DNA from: Ferrovibrio sp.
GTDB taxonomy: Bacteria; Pseudomonadota; Alphaproteobacteria; Ferrovibrionales; Ferrovibrionaceae
Direction: 5' to 3'
Length of the DNA stretch: 64,000 nt
NCBI RefSeq assembly: GCF_025869515.1
Contig: NZ_JAOZVR010000112.1
Span: 59,922 to 123,921, forward strand
The notes under the pieces are model-generated. The model saw only the letters and a list, made by a program, of their open reading frames with translations, did not search any database and had not been told where the DNA came from. The position numbers and the translations under genes are program-made. Positions 18,806 to 28,907 of the stretch are shown here, piece after piece; positions within the stretch are counted from its first letter, which is position 1, and each line of letters begins with the position of its first letter.

Positions 18806-20341
18806 TTATTCCCCCGCTTCGCTGACCGAGGATGTCGTCGGGTTATGCCGCAGCATCTGCGGCAGGCGCCGCAGGATGCCGAGCACCCGGCGGCTGCGCG
18901 GAATGGCAAGGAAGACCAGCGCTGCGAGCGCCAGGGCAACCAAGCTGCTGAGCGCTAGGCCGGGCAGGGGAGCGATCGTGCCCATCATGTCGCTCCACCG
19001 GAGTAACACGACACCGCCGCCGCCGACAGCCGCAGCGGCCAGAGACGGCAGAATCGCTGCGGTCAGGTCGCGACTGCTGACCGGCCCGCGGCGACCGCCC
19101 AGCCAGAGTGCCGTTGGCAGGCGCAGCAGCAGGCCGGCCGCCGCATAGGCAACGGCAATGCCAAGCGGACCGTAAGTGACGCCGGCCAGGATCGCCGCCG
19201 CCACCGCCGCCGCATCCAGCACGGCGGCGCGCAGCAGATCGGCGGGACGGTTCTGGCTCTGATACAACAGCCCGACCGACAGTGTGACCGGCAGCGTCAT
19301 GGCGGCAACCGCGAAGCAGGCGACGTAAGGCGTGGCTGCCTGCCATTGCGCCCCGAACAGCAGGCCGACCACCCAGTCGGCAGTGACGGCGGCCAATGCG
19401 GCCGGCGGCATCGTGATCATGGCGAATTTCTCGAAAACCAGCAGAAAGGTGCGGCGATAGCGCTCGGGCTGACTCTCCAGGCGGCTGAGCGCCGGCATGG
19501 CGACGGCATAAAGCGGCGCATTGAGATTGTTCACCGGCACCAGTACCAGCTTGGCGGCGCGTTCATAGAAGCCGAGCGCGACCGGGCCCCAGAGCCAGCC
19601 GATCAGAATCTGGTCGAGACTGCGGGCAGCGGCAGACAGAAGATTGAAACCGGTGACCGAGCCGCCGAAACGCAGCATATCGCCGATACCGGTATGGCGG
19701 GCGGGCGGGCCGGGCCGCCACGGGCAAAGCAGCCATGTGGCTGCCAGAGTCAGCGCCGGGCCGGCGATGCGCTGGGCGACCAGGGCCCAGTAACCGGCAC
19801 CATTCAGGGCGAGGCTGGCGGCCAGCACGAGCGCCGCCAGTTCCGCACCGGTTTCAATGATGGCAATGGCAGTGAAGCGCATCTGTCGGCGCAGCAGGGC
19901 CCAATGCTGGATGGTCAGACCGCTGAGCAGGAAGCCCAGCGCGAGCCATCGCGTGATCGGCGCCAGGTCCGGTTCGCCGTAAAACAGCGCGATCGCCGGC
20001 GCCGCCAGCAGCAGAATGATGGCCAGCAGGCAGCCGAAGCCGGCATTGATCCAGAACAGGGTCGAGACCTGCTGCTGGCTGATGACCGGCCGCTGGATCG
20101 TCGCCGCCGAAAGACCGAGCTCCTTGATCAGGTCGAGCAGCACCAGTAAAGCCGCCGTCATCGCCACCAGGCCGAAGGCATGCGGTGTCAGCAGACGGGC
20201 GAGCAGGATCGTGCCGCCGAACTGCGCCACAAATCGAACGGCCTGGCTGCCGAAGGCAACCAGGCCGCCGCGCAGGCTGCGCTGAACCAGATCCTGCTGC
20301 AGATGTTCGGTCGCCAGCGGATCGTAGCGGTGTGTGCTCAA
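18806..20341 (-). CDS. Wzx-like flippase (MOP superfamily)
   Basis: VAFGSQAVRFVAQFGGTILLARLLTPHAFGLVAM start and ~12 hydrophobic segments. Confidence 0.9.
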   Translation of the reverse strand: MSTHRYDPLATEHLQQDLVQRSLRGGLVAFGSQAVRFVAQFGGTILLARLLTPHAFGLVAMTAALLVLLDLIKELGLSAATIQRPVISQQQVSTLFWINAGFGCLLAIILLLAAPAIALFYGEPDLAPITRWLALGFLLSGLTIQHWALLRRQMRFTAIAIIETGAELAALVLAASLALNGAGYWALVAQRIAGPALTLAATWLLCPWRPGPPARHTGIGDMLRFGGSVTGFNLLSAAARSLDQILIGWLWGPVALGFYERAAKLVLVPVNNLNAPLYAVAMPALSRLESQPERYRRTFLLVFEKFAMITMPPAALAAVTADWVVGLLFGAQWQAATPYVACFAVAAMTLPVTLSVGLLYQSQNRPADLLRAAVLDAAAVAAAILAGVTYGPLGIAVAYAAAGLLLRLPTALWLGGRRGPVSSRDLTAAILPSLAAAAVGGGGVVLLRWSDMMGTIAPLPGLALSSLVALALAALVFLAIPRSRRVLGILRRLPQMLRHNPTTSSVSEAGE

Positions 20342-21306
20342 GCGATCGCCCGCTGCTCGGCCAGATGGTGGTTTACATACCAGCGATAGGTCTGCTCCAG
20401 GCCCGGCTGCAGCGCAGTAGCGGCCTGCCAGCCCAGTCCGTGCAGCCGCGTGGTATCCACCACCTTGCGCGGCGTGCCGTCAGGTTTGCTGGTATCGAAG
20501 GTCAGTTTGCCGCGATAGCCGATCACGCGCGCCAGCAATCCGGCCAGATCGCGGATGGATATCTCCTCCGACGTGCCCAGGTTGACATGCTCGGCAGCGG
20601 AATAGTGTTTCAGGATATGCACGATCCCGTCGGCGGCATCGTCGACATAGAGGAATTCGCGCAGGGCGCGGCCGCTGCCCCATACATCCACGGTTTCGGC
20701 CCCGCTCACCTTGGCCTGGTGGATCTTTGCCATCAGGGCCGGAATGACATGGCCCTGCATGGTGTCGAAATTGTCGCCAGGTCCGTACAGATTGGTCGGC
20801 ATCACGGAGATGAAGTCGCAGTCGTATTGTCGACGATAGGCCTGGCACAGCTTGATGCCGGCGATCTTGGCGATCGCATACCATTCATTGGTGGACTCCA
20901 GCGGCCCGGTCAGCAATGCGGATTCCCGGAGCGGCTGCGGTGCGAGACGGGGGTAGATGCAGGATGAGCCGAGAAAGACCAGCTTCTCGACGCGATGCTG
21001 GTGCGCCGCCTCGACGATATTGGCTTCGATCATCAGGTTGTCGTACAGGAATTCCGCCGGTCGGCTGTCATTGGCATGAATGCCGCCGACTTTGGCCGCC
21101 GCCACGATGACGGCCTGCGGATGCGTTTCGCGCAGCCAGAGGCTGACCTGCTCGGGTTGGCGCAGGTCGAGCTGCTGGCGCGGCGCCGTGAGAATCGTGC
21201 AATTCTCGTATTGCAGTCGCCGCACCAGGGCCGATCCGACCAGACCGCGATGGCCGGCAACCCAGACCCGTTTACCGGCCAGTGAGTAGAGGGCGGTATT
21301 AGGCAT
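20338..21306 (-). CDS. fcl: GDP-L-fucose synthase
   Basis: [47 protein letters not shown]. Confidence 0.95.
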   Translation of the reverse strand: MPNTALYSLAGKRVWVAGHRGLVGSALVRRLQYENCTILTAPRQQLDLRQPEQVSLWLRETHPQAVIVAAAKVGGIHANDSRPAEFLYDNLMIEANIVEAAHQHRVEKLVFLGSSCIYPRLAPQPLRESALLTGPLESTNEWYAIAKIAGIKLCQAYRRQYDCDFISVMPTNLYGPGDNFDTMQGHVIPALMAKIHQAKVSGAETVDVWGSGRALREFLYVDDAADGIVHILKHYSAAEHVNLGTSEEISIRDLAGLLARVIGYRGKLTFDTSKPDGTPRKVVDTTRLHGLGWQAATALQPGLEQTYRWYVNHHLAEQRAIA

Positions 21307-22375
21307 AGGTCAGCACTCCGGCGCCGTCATGATTCTGCTTCAGGGCGACACGATCGGCATCAACCATTTCTGTCACCAGTTGCTCGAAGCTGGTCTTGTG
21401 CTGCCAGCCGATCTTGCGCCACGCCTTGTCCGGACTGCCATGCAGGAAATCCACTTCGGTGGGGCGGTAGTATTCCGGGTCGACGGCGACCAGGATGTCG
21501 CCGGTCTTGCCGCAATAGCCCTTTTCATCGACACCCTTGCCGTCCCACTGGATCTGGCGGTCGATGCGGCGGAAAGCCAGTTCGACGAATTCGCGCACGC
21601 TGTGCACCTCGCCGGTTGCCAGCACATAGTCGTCGGGCTGCTCCTGTTGCAGGATCATCCACATGCCTTCGACATAGTCGCGGGCATGGCCCCAGTCGCG
21701 CTTCGCATCGATATTGCCGAGATACAGGCGCTTCTGCAGGCCATGTTCGATGGCCGCGACGGCGCGAGCGATCTTTCGGGTGACGAAAGTCTCGCCGCGG
21801 ATCGGGCTTTCATGGTTGAACAGGATGCCGTTCGAGGCATGCATATTATAGGCCTCGCGGTAGTTCACCGTGATCCAGTAGGCATAGAGCTTCGCTGCAG
21901 CATAGGGGCTGCGCGGATAGAAAGGCGTGGTCTCGCGTTGCGGAATCTCCTGCACCTTGCCGAACAGTTCCGAAGTCGAGGCCTGATAGAAACGGACCTT
22001 TTCCTCCATCTTCAGGATGCGGATTGCTTCCAGAAGCCGCAGGGTGCCGAGTGCATCGGTGTTGGCGGTGTATTCCGGCGTTTCGAAGCTGACCTGCACA
22101 TGACTCTGGGCGGCCAGATTGTAGATTTCGTCGGGCTGAGTTTCCTGGATCAGGCGTATCAGATTGGATGAATCCGTCATGTCTCCGTAATGCAGGAAGA
22201 AGCGCACATCTTCCTCGTGGCGGTCGCGATACAGGTGGTCGACGCGGCGCGTGTTGATCGACGACGAGCGTCGCTTGATGCCATGCACGGTGTAGCCCTT
22301 GGCGAGCAGCAGCTCGGCAAGATAGGCGCCGTCCTGTCCGGTGGCACCGGTAATCAAGGCTGTCTTGTTGGCCAT
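21299..22375 (-). CDS. gmd: GDP-mannose 4,6-dehydratase
   Basis: [63 protein letters not shown]. Confidence 0.96.
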   Translation of the reverse strand: MANKTALITGATGQDGAYLAELLLAKGYTVHGIKRRSSSINTRRVDHLYRDRHEEDVRFFLHYGDMTDSSNLIRLIQETQPDEIYNLAAQSHVQVSFETPEYTANTDALGTLRLLEAIRILKMEEKVRFYQASTSELFGKVQEIPQRETTPFYPRSPYAAAKLYAYWITVNYREAYNMHASNGILFNHESPIRGETFVTRKIARAVAAIEHGLQKRLYLGNIDAKRDWGHARDYVEGMWMILQQEQPDDYVLATGEVHSVREFVELAFRRIDRQIQWDGKGVDEKGYCGKTGDILVAVDPEYYRPTEVDFLHGSPDKAWRKIGWQHKTSFEQLVTEMVDADRVALKQNHDGAGVLTYA

Positions 22376-22419
22376 GGTTGGTTCCTTTTGTCTTGTTCAG
22401 TCGGGGGAGTGCAGGGAAA

Positions 22420-23703
22420 TCAGCCGAAGGCGATGCGGTTGGCCACCGCATCCCAGGAATAGGATTGCAGCACATGCTGCTGGCCGTACCATCCCATGGT
22501 CTCCAGCCGCTGCGGATCGGACAGTGCATTCAGGATGGTGGCAGCCAGGGCATGGGGATCGGCTTCGTCGACCAGAAAGCCGTGCTGGCCGCCCTCAGTG
22601 ATTTCGGGCAAGCCGTTACGGCGCAGGCCGACCACCGGGGTGCGCGACAGCATGGCTTCCAGATAGACTTGGCCCCAGGGGTCGTTCAGCATCGGTTGCA
22701 CCAGCAGGCTGGAAATACGATACAGGCGCTGCAGTTCCCGCCACGGCAGATGGGCGTGGAAATGGATGCCGGGATGGGCCGATGCATGGCTGGCACTCGC
22801 CGGATCGCCGACGATGTTCAGCGCCAGATCAGGCCGTTCGCGCTGGGCGATGCGGAAGGCGTCCACCAGCAGGTTGCCGCCCTTGGCTCCGAACAGATGC
22901 TTGGCGACGAAGAGCAGGTGCGGGCGGGTGTAGTCCTTCGGCTGATCATAGGGTTCGATCTGCCCCATGCCGGAGCCGACCGCGGTGACTTTCCCGGGCG
23001 CGAGACCGTAATGCCCGATCAGATGGTCGCGGACATAGGCACCGAAGGTGAAAACATGCTCCACGCTTTCCAGCGCTGCCCGCTCGCTGTCCTCGAAACT
23101 GTCGATGGCCCGCCGGCTGTAATCCGACAGATCGGTGCGATGCTGCAGTGACAGCGCCCAGCTGTGGTCGCAATACAGGTAATGCTTCACCCCATCTGCG
23201 ATATCGACCGGCGGCAAATCCAGTGTGCCGGTATGCAGGATATGACGGATGCGGCGGCGCCGCGCGGTTTCGGCCAGCCGCTCTGCGGCTTTCCGTCGCG
23301 CCGACGCCAGGCGAAGCACCGCCTCGCTGCTATGCGGTCGCCCGTAACCGGTCATCATGTAATGCAGGGCCAGCAGGCTGCGTTCGCCGCGCGTACCGCC
23401 TGAGTGAATGCCTTCCACCGCGATGCCGAGTTTCTGCAGGCAAAGCGCGACATTGCAGGGCGCCGCGGACCATGTGTGGCGATCCATCGGGTCGCCGAAG
23501 ATGCTGCTGACGGCAACGCGCTCAAAGCGCTTGCCGGGCATCATGCCATGAGCATGAGCCTGCATGTGAGCAGCGGGGAGCGCCATGGAAGCCGGCGCAT
23601 GGGGTCGGGCCTGAGCAGCAATCGCAGTCACGGTGAATCCTGATTCGTAAGAGGCGGATGAGAAGTATGGAAGCGGACTGAGATGCCAATCTCCAGTGAT
23701 CAA
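22420..23703 (-). CDS. Glycosyltransferase, GT4 family
   Basis: HLLFVAKHLFGAKGGNLLVDAF ... QPMLNDPWGQVYLEAMLSRTPVVGLRRNGLPEI. Start uncertain; an internal ATG such as MMPGKRFERVAVSSIFG may be real. Confidence 0.85.
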   Translation of the reverse strand: MITGDWHLSPLPYFSSASYESGFTVTAIAAQARPHAPASMALPAAHMQAHAHGMMPGKRFERVAVSSIFGDPMDRHTWSAAPCNVALCLQKLGIAVEGIHSGGTRGERSLLALHYMMTGYGRPHSSEAVLRLASARRKAAERLAETARRRRIRHILHTGTLDLPPVDIADGVKHYLYCDHSWALSLQHRTDLSDYSRRAIDSFEDSERAALESVEHVFTFGAYVRDHLIGHYGLAPGKVTAVGSGMGQIEPYDQPKDYTRPHLLFVAKHLFGAKGGNLLVDAFRIAQRERPDLALNIVGDPASASHASAHPGIHFHAHLPWRELQRLYRISSLLVQPMLNDPWGQVYLEAMLSRTPVVGLRRNGLPEITEGGQHGFLVDEADPHALAATILNALSDPQRLETMGWYGQQHVLQSYSWDAVANRIAFG

Positions 23704-23737
23704 CCTGTGATCGGCTTTTGCGTCGCAACAGTCCGGT

Positions 23738-23749
23738 AAATACGTATTT
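23738..23749. promoter_or_regulatory. 12-bp perfect palindrome in a divergent promoter region
   Basis: AAATACGTATTT between divergent glycosyltransferase genes. Confidence 0.35.
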
Positions 23750-23881
23750 TCTCAGCGCTTTGGCGCGGTCCCGGCGAGCGGTCGCGGCACAGATTGATCA
23801 CACCCGGCTGCAGCCGCGCGCCTTTAGCATTTGCCCGGTATGGCGGCCACATGTTCGCCATGTTTCATCGCGTGGAACAGC

Positions 23882-25063
23882 ATGCATAATCCGGCCAGAC
23901 AAAAGCGAACTGCGGTTTTCTTTGCACCCGATATCAGCGATGTCAGCACGATCAAGCGCGCCGAGACCTTTCTGGCGCATGGCTATCAGCTTCTCGTCTT
24001 CGGTTTCCGACGTGACAATTACAATCGCGATTTCGAACCGTCCTGGCCTTATACACCGCTGGGACGAACGCAGGATCGGCGGTATGGCCGCCGTCTGGCA
24101 GCGCTGCTGGCCGCGATCCCTCGCGTTTTCGCCAAGCGAACCGCCCTGCGCCGGGCGGCGTTCATTTATGCCCGCAATATCGATCAACTGCTGCTGGCAC
24201 TATTGGCGCGGCTGATCGGTCGCAGGTCGGCACGCATCGTTTACGAAGTTCTCGATATCCAGCCGGCCTTCGTCGGCTCGACCTGGCAGGCCCGGCTGCT
24301 GCGGGGCGTGGAGCGCTTTGCCCTGCGCCGCACCGATCTTCTGGTGGTGTCATCGCCGGGCTTCCTGCGGCACTACTTTCTGCCGTTGCAGGATTATCGC
24401 AAATCGTGGTTTCTGCTGGAAAACAAGCTGCCCGCGAATTTTCCCGCCATCGCCGGCGCGGCGCGGGAGAGCGGACGGGCGCAGGCACGCCGGCACAACT
24501 ATCGTTGGGTGGTCGGTTACTGCGGCCTGATCCGGGGGCAGGCCACACTCGACCTGATTGTCAGGCTGGCCGAGCGGCTGCAGGGCCTCGTCCTGTTCAA
24601 GTTCCACGGCATCCTGACCACGGTCGATCCCAAGGCCTTCACGGCGGCGACCACCCGGCTCGATAATCTGGTTTATGAAGGCGATTATGTGAATCCGCGC
24701 GATCTGGCGGCAATCTACGGCGATCTGGATTTCGCCTGGGCGATCGACCTGGAGCATCGCAGCCATAATTCACGCTGGCTGCTGCCCTGCCGGTTTTACG
24801 AGGCGGGTTATTTCGGCATTCCCTGCCTGACGGCGGGCGGTTTCGAGGTTGGCCGCATGGTGGGGGAACGACTGATCGGCTGGAATTTCAGCGAGCCATA
24901 CGAAGACGAACTGGTCAAATTCTTCCTCAGCCTGACCGAGACCGAATATGACGAAACCCGCCGCCGCCTGCTGGCGCTGCCGGAAAGCGATTTCGTGGCC
25001 GGCGAGGATACCAGCGAGCTGATCGAGCTGATCGATTATGCCGAAAGGTCCCGGCAGGCCTGA
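23882..25063 (+). CDS. Glycosyltransferase (GT4-like)
   Basis: AVFFAPDISDVSTIKRAETFLAHGYQLLVFGF; IVYEVLDIQPAF; LLPCRFYEAGYFGIPCLTAGG. Internal ATG of the ORF at 23831. Confidence 0.75.
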   Translation: MHNPARQKRTAVFFAPDISDVSTIKRAETFLAHGYQLLVFGFRRDNYNRDFEPSWPYTPLGRTQDRRYGRRLAALLAAIPRVFAKRTALRRAAFIYARNIDQLLLALLARLIGRRSARIVYEVLDIQPAFVGSTWQARLLRGVERFALRRTDLLVVSSPGFLRHYFLPLQDYRKSWFLLENKLPANFPAIAGAARESGRAQARRHNYRWVVGYCGLIRGQATLDLIVRLAERLQGLVLFKFHGILTTVDPKAFTAATTRLDNLVYEGDYVNPRDLAAIYGDLDFAWAIDLEHRSHNSRWLLPCRFYEAGYFGIPCLTAGGFEVGRMVGERLIGWNFSEPYEDELVKFFLSLTETEYDETRRRLLALPESDFVAGEDTSELIELIDYAERSRQA

Positions 25064-25073
25064 CGCTGCGGCA

Positions 25074-25850
25074 TCAGTGGCGAGCGGGTGCGAAGGTTTC
25101 GGCGACGGTGCGGTTCACCATCACGCAGTCGAATTCGATCAGCCGCATGCCGGGATCCCGGCTGATCGGGTAAAGCCCGGAAATATCGAAACCCCGATCG
25201 TTCAGGAAACGGATGGTATCCATATAGCCGGGCATGCCTTCATAGATATTGATGATCGAAGCCTCGGTCTGCAGGGCGACGACGCTTTGCAGCGTGGCTG
25301 CGGCACCCTGCACGACTTCGAGATCGAAGCCCTGGGTGTCGAGCTTCAGATAGGGACGGCGGAAGCCCAGGCGACGCTGCAGCACCGGAAAGACTTCATC
25401 GAGCGGGTAAACGGCGACGGTTTCGACATGCGCGGTTTCGTTCAGGCCGTTGAATTCCGGCACGCTGGAATTGTCCGGCGCCAGAAACGAGCTGAACTGG
25501 TCGGATTTCATCACATGGATGGGCAGGCTGCTGCGGCTGCTGCCCAGGGCATGGCCGACGATCTCCCAGCGTGGATCTTCCGCGCTGCGCTGCTGCAGTG
25601 TCGCCACATTGCGGCTGACCGGCTCGAAAGAGACGATCGTTCCGGTATAGCCGACTTTCTCCCGCAGGAAGTCGCGATACTGGCCGACATTGGCGCCGAC
25701 ATCGAACACGCAGTCGATCTGCAGAAAGCGGAACAGCTGTCCCAGATGGATGGCGAAGTCGCGCTCTTTCACGTCGCGCAGCGGCACGATGTCGTAGCCC
25801 AGCGCGCGTGAAGTATTGCGAATCCAGGTTTTCAGTGGACGAAGCATCAT
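25074..25850 (-). CDS. FkbM-family methyltransferase
   Basis: CVFDVGANVGQYRDFLREKVGYTGTIVSFEPVSRNVATLQQRS; LKLDTQGFDLEVVQGA. Confidence 0.9.
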   Translation of the reverse strand: MMLRPLKTWIRNTSRALGYDIVPLRDVKERDFAIHLGQLFRFLQIDCVFDVGANVGQYRDFLREKVGYTGTIVSFEPVSRNVATLQQRSAEDPRWEIVGHALGSSRSSLPIHVMKSDQFSSFLAPDNSSVPEFNGLNETAHVETVAVYPLDEVFPVLQRRLGFRRPYLKLDTQGFDLEVVQGAAATLQSVVALQTEASIINIYEGMPGYMDTIRFLNDRGFDISGLYPISRDPGMRLIEFDCVMVNRTVAETFAPARH

Positions 25851-26012
25851 ATTGACACGGGGGCTGAATGGCGGGGCTGCAGCTTGGCGCGGGCCGCCCG
25901 GGGTGTGAAGTGACTATTGCGTGGCCGTCCGACCGTTGGTCGTTATCGTGATTGGGGGTATATGGGGCTGGCGCATTAGCCGCCGTCCTCCGCCTCGTTT
26001 GCAGTCCAGTCG

Positions 26013-27215
26013 ATGTCTGTCCCGCCTATCCGCCGCCTGCCTTCGGTTTTCATTCTGGTTGCCATGACGGCACTCGGGCCGCTGGCGCTCAATATCTTCA
26101 TGCCGTCGATGCCGGGCCTGGCGAAGGATTTCGATGTCGAATACGGCTTTGTGCAGCTCACGCTCACCTTCTATCTGATCGGCCTGGGCGCAGCCCAGCT
26201 GGTTTACGGCCCGATCAGCGACCGCTGGGGCCGTCGTCCGGTGCTGCTCTGGGGGCTGGGAATTTACTGCATCGGCAGTATTGCCTGCGCGCTGGCGCCG
26301 TCGATTGTCTGGCTCATGCTGGGGCGTGTCCTGCAGGCGCTTGGCGGCTGCGCCGGTCTGGTGCTGGGCCGCGCCATCATCCGCGACCTCTATGATCGTG
26401 ACCGCTCGGCGGCGATGATTGGCTATGTCACCATGGCCATGTCGCTGGCGCCGATGCTGTCGCCGGCGCTGGGCGGGTATCTCGATACCCTGTTCGGCTG
26501 GCGCGCCAGTTTCGCCTTCTGCAGTCTGGCCGGCCTGGCCGTCTATGTCTGGGTGATTTTCACCCTGCCGGAAACCCTGGCCCAGCGCGGCCTGGGCGTG
26601 GGGGCCGCGGCCCTTTTGCGCGGCTATGGCGCGCTGCTGCGTTCGCCGGCTTTCTGCGGTTATGTGCTGCAGACGGCTTTCACCTCGGGCGTCTTCTTTG
26701 CCTTCATTGCCGGAGCGCCCTTTGTGGTGGTGACGGTGATGGGCCTGCCGGCCTCGGCTTACGGTCTGTGGTTCATCGTTGTCTCGATCGGCTATCTGGC
26801 GGGCAACTTTTTGACCGGCCGGTTTGCCGTGCGCCTCGGCGTTGACCGCATGATCGCCTATGGCGCGGTGGCCCAGCTGGTTGGCATTTCGGCCCTGGCT
26901 CTGGCCAGTTGGCTGGGGCCCTTGAACCTGCCAGGCATTTTCCTGCCGATGGCCGTGGTGGCGATGTCGAACGGCCTGACGTTGCCGAACGGAATCGCCG
27001 GTGCCATCTCGGTGAATCCGCGCGCCGCCGGCGCGGCAGCGGGCCTGTCCGGGGCTCTGCAGATGCTGACCGGCGCCATCGCCGCCGTGCTGGTCGGCTA
27101 CGGCCAGGACCACGATCCGAGCCAGTATCCGATGATCTGGACCATGCTGGGCTGCGGGATTCTCGCCGTGCTCAGCTTTGTCGGGGCGGCAAAATTCCGC
27201 GCCAGTCGCCCCTGA
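26013..27215 (+). CDS. MFS drug transporter, Bcr/CflA family
   Basis: MTALGPLALNIFMPSMPGL, YGPISDRWGRRPVLLWGL, 12 TM pattern. Confidence 0.9.
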   Translation: MSVPPIRRLPSVFILVAMTALGPLALNIFMPSMPGLAKDFDVEYGFVQLTLTFYLIGLGAAQLVYGPISDRWGRRPVLLWGLGIYCIGSIACALAPSIVWLMLGRVLQALGGCAGLVLGRAIIRDLYDRDRSAAMIGYVTMAMSLAPMLSPALGGYLDTLFGWRASFAFCSLAGLAVYVWVIFTLPETLAQRGLGVGAAALLRGYGALLRSPAFCGYVLQTAFTSGVFFAFIAGAPFVVVTVMGLPASAYGLWFIVVSIGYLAGNFLTGRFAVRLGVDRMIAYGAVAQLVGISALALASWLGPLNLPGIFLPMAVVAMSNGLTLPNGIAGAISVNPRAAGAAAGLSGALQMLTGAIAAVLVGYGQDHDPSQYPMIWTMLGCGILAVLSFVGAAKFRASRP

Positions 27216-27224
27216 ATCGAGAGT

Positions 27225-27283
27225 CTGTCCGGGCCCTGATGCAAGAAACCCGCATGGTTTGCGGTTCCGATTCGCCCGGACAG
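27225..27283. other. Long-range inverted repeat downstream of MFS gene (possible structured RNA)
   Basis: CTGTCCGGGC (27225-27234) and GCCCGGACAG (27274-27283), perfect 10 bp, enclosing a weaker ACCCGC/GCGGTT stem. Confidence 0.45.
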
Positions 27284-27286
27284 TCG

Positions 27287-27312
27287 AAAATCCGCATGTC
27301 TAGCGGATTTTT
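27287..27312 (+). terminator. Rho-independent terminator
   Basis: AAAATCCGC-ATGTCTA-GCGGATTTTT. Confidence 0.75.
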
Positions 27313-27423
27313 ATGCATTGCCCGATGGGCAAAACCCGGAGGCGGTGCTATGCAGGATTCGGGAATCAACCCCCGATTCGTTGAAAAACAACATCCGATG
27401 CATCTTTTCTGAGGAGAGAGACC

Positions 27424-27729
27424 ATGGCTAAGGCCGCCGCCGCCGCTAAAACGGTTACCGTCACTGCGAAGCAGATTGCCACGATGCTGGCCGAGAAGAA
27501 TGAGCTGCAGAAGAAGTCGACCATCGCACTGTTCGACGATTTCTTCGCGGCCATCACGAAGTCGCTGAAGAAGGGCGAGCGCGTCCGCATGGGCGATATC
27601 GGCATCCTCCAGGTTCGCAAGCGCGCCGCCCGTATGGGCCGCAACCCGCAGACCGGCGAGCCGATCAAGATCAAGGCTTCCAAGAAGGTCGCTTTCCGCG
27701 CCTCCAAGGTGCTGAAGGAAGCGGTCTGA
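27424..27729 (+). CDS. HU/IHF-family DNA-binding protein with Ala-rich N-terminus
   Basis: LKKGERVRMGDIGILQVRKRAARMGRNPQTGEPIKIKASKKVAFRASKVLKEAV; GGAGAG Shine-Dalgarno. Confidence 0.92.
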   Translation: MAKAAAAAKTVTVTAKQIATMLAEKNELQKKSTIALFDDFFAAITKSLKKGERVRMGDIGILQVRKRAARMGRNPQTGEPIKIKASKKVAFRASKVLKEAV

Positions 27730-27756
27730 TCCTACCCGCAAGGGTGACCGGATTCA

Positions 27757-27787
27757 GGGCCTGCCGCACGGCAGGCCCTTTTTCTTT
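27757..27787 (+). terminator. Rho-independent terminator of HU-like gene
   Basis: GGGCCTGCC-GCAC-GGCAGGCCC followed by TTTTTTCTTT. Confidence 0.92.
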
Positions 27788-27931
27788 GCCCGGACATTCC
27801 GGCTCCGGAAGGTGGCTGTAACCGATCTGTCATGCCGGTCATGGAAAATTCACGGGACAGGCGGAGTCTGGCGATTCATCTTCCCGCCCAACGATTTGCA
27901 TCTTCCCCGCGATTCGTTGAGCAGGTGACCG

Positions 27932-28777
27932 ATGAACATGGCCCTGATGCCGGCCCGCTACCGCACGATCTGGATTTCCGACATCCACCTCGGAACCCGT
28001 GGCTGTAAGGCCGATCTGCTGCTGGAATTCCTTAAACATACCGAATCCGACCGGCTGTACCTGGTCGGTGACATCGTCGATGGCTGGCGGCTCAAGCGCT
28101 CCTGGTACTGGAACCAGAGCCACAACGATGTGGTGCAGAAGCTGCTGCGCAAGGCCCGCAAGGGCACCGACGTGATCTATGTGCCGGGCAACCACGACGA
28201 AGCCCTGCGCGATTTCATCGAAGGCGCCGGCCTGGCCTTCGGCGGCATCACCGTGCAGATGGAGGCCATTCACGAAACCGCCGATGGCCGCCGCCTGCTG
28301 GTCACCCATGGCGACCATTTCGACGGCATCGTCACCTGTGCCAAATGGCTGGCCCTGCTGGGCGATGCCGCCTACGGCTTTGCGCTCAGCCTGAATACCT
28401 GGTTCAACCACCTTCGCCGTCGCATGGGCCTGCCCTACTGGTCGCTCTCGGCCTATCTCAAGCACAAGGTCAAGAACGCGGTGGCCTTCATCTCCGAATA
28501 CGAGCAGGCCATCGCCGAAGAGGCGCGCCGCCGCCATGTCGATGGTGTGGTCTGCGGCCATATCCACCATGCCGAAATCCGCGATATCGACGGCATCCTG
28601 TATTGCAACGACGGTGACTGGGTGGAGAGCTGCACGGCGCTGGTCGAGCATGCCGACGGGAGACTGGAAATCCTGCACTGGGCCAGCCTGCGCGAGGATC
28701 TGGGCCGTTTTCTGCCGTCGCCTGGAATTAATCTTGATACGGAGTATACATCAGTCGCTGCTGCCGAGCCGGGCTAA
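27932..28777 (+). CDS. LpxH-like UDP-2,3-diacylglucosamine pyrophosphatase / metallophosphoesterase
   Basis: SDIHLGTRGC, GDIVDGW, GNHDE, THGDHFD, CGHIHHAE metallophosphoesterase motifs. Confidence 0.88.
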   Translation: MNMALMPARYRTIWISDIHLGTRGCKADLLLEFLKHTESDRLYLVGDIVDGWRLKRSWYWNQSHNDVVQKLLRKARKGTDVIYVPGNHDEALRDFIEGAGLAFGGITVQMEAIHETADGRRLLVTHGDHFDGIVTCAKWLALLGDAAYGFALSLNTWFNHLRRRMGLPYWSLSAYLKHKVKNAVAFISEYEQAIAEEARRRHVDGVVCGHIHHAEIRDIDGILYCNDGDWVESCTALVEHADGRLEILHWASLREDLGRFLPSPGINLDTEYTSVAAAEPG

Positions 28778-28907
28778 GTCTCGCTCAGCATACGGAGATC
28801 ACGACTGCGTCAGGACCTGGCCAGGCCTCCGATTCCCTCCCGAGTCGCCCTCGGATAGCCCTTCGACAACTCTGGGCAGGGGCAAATTTGCTTGATATTC
28901 TCAAAAC

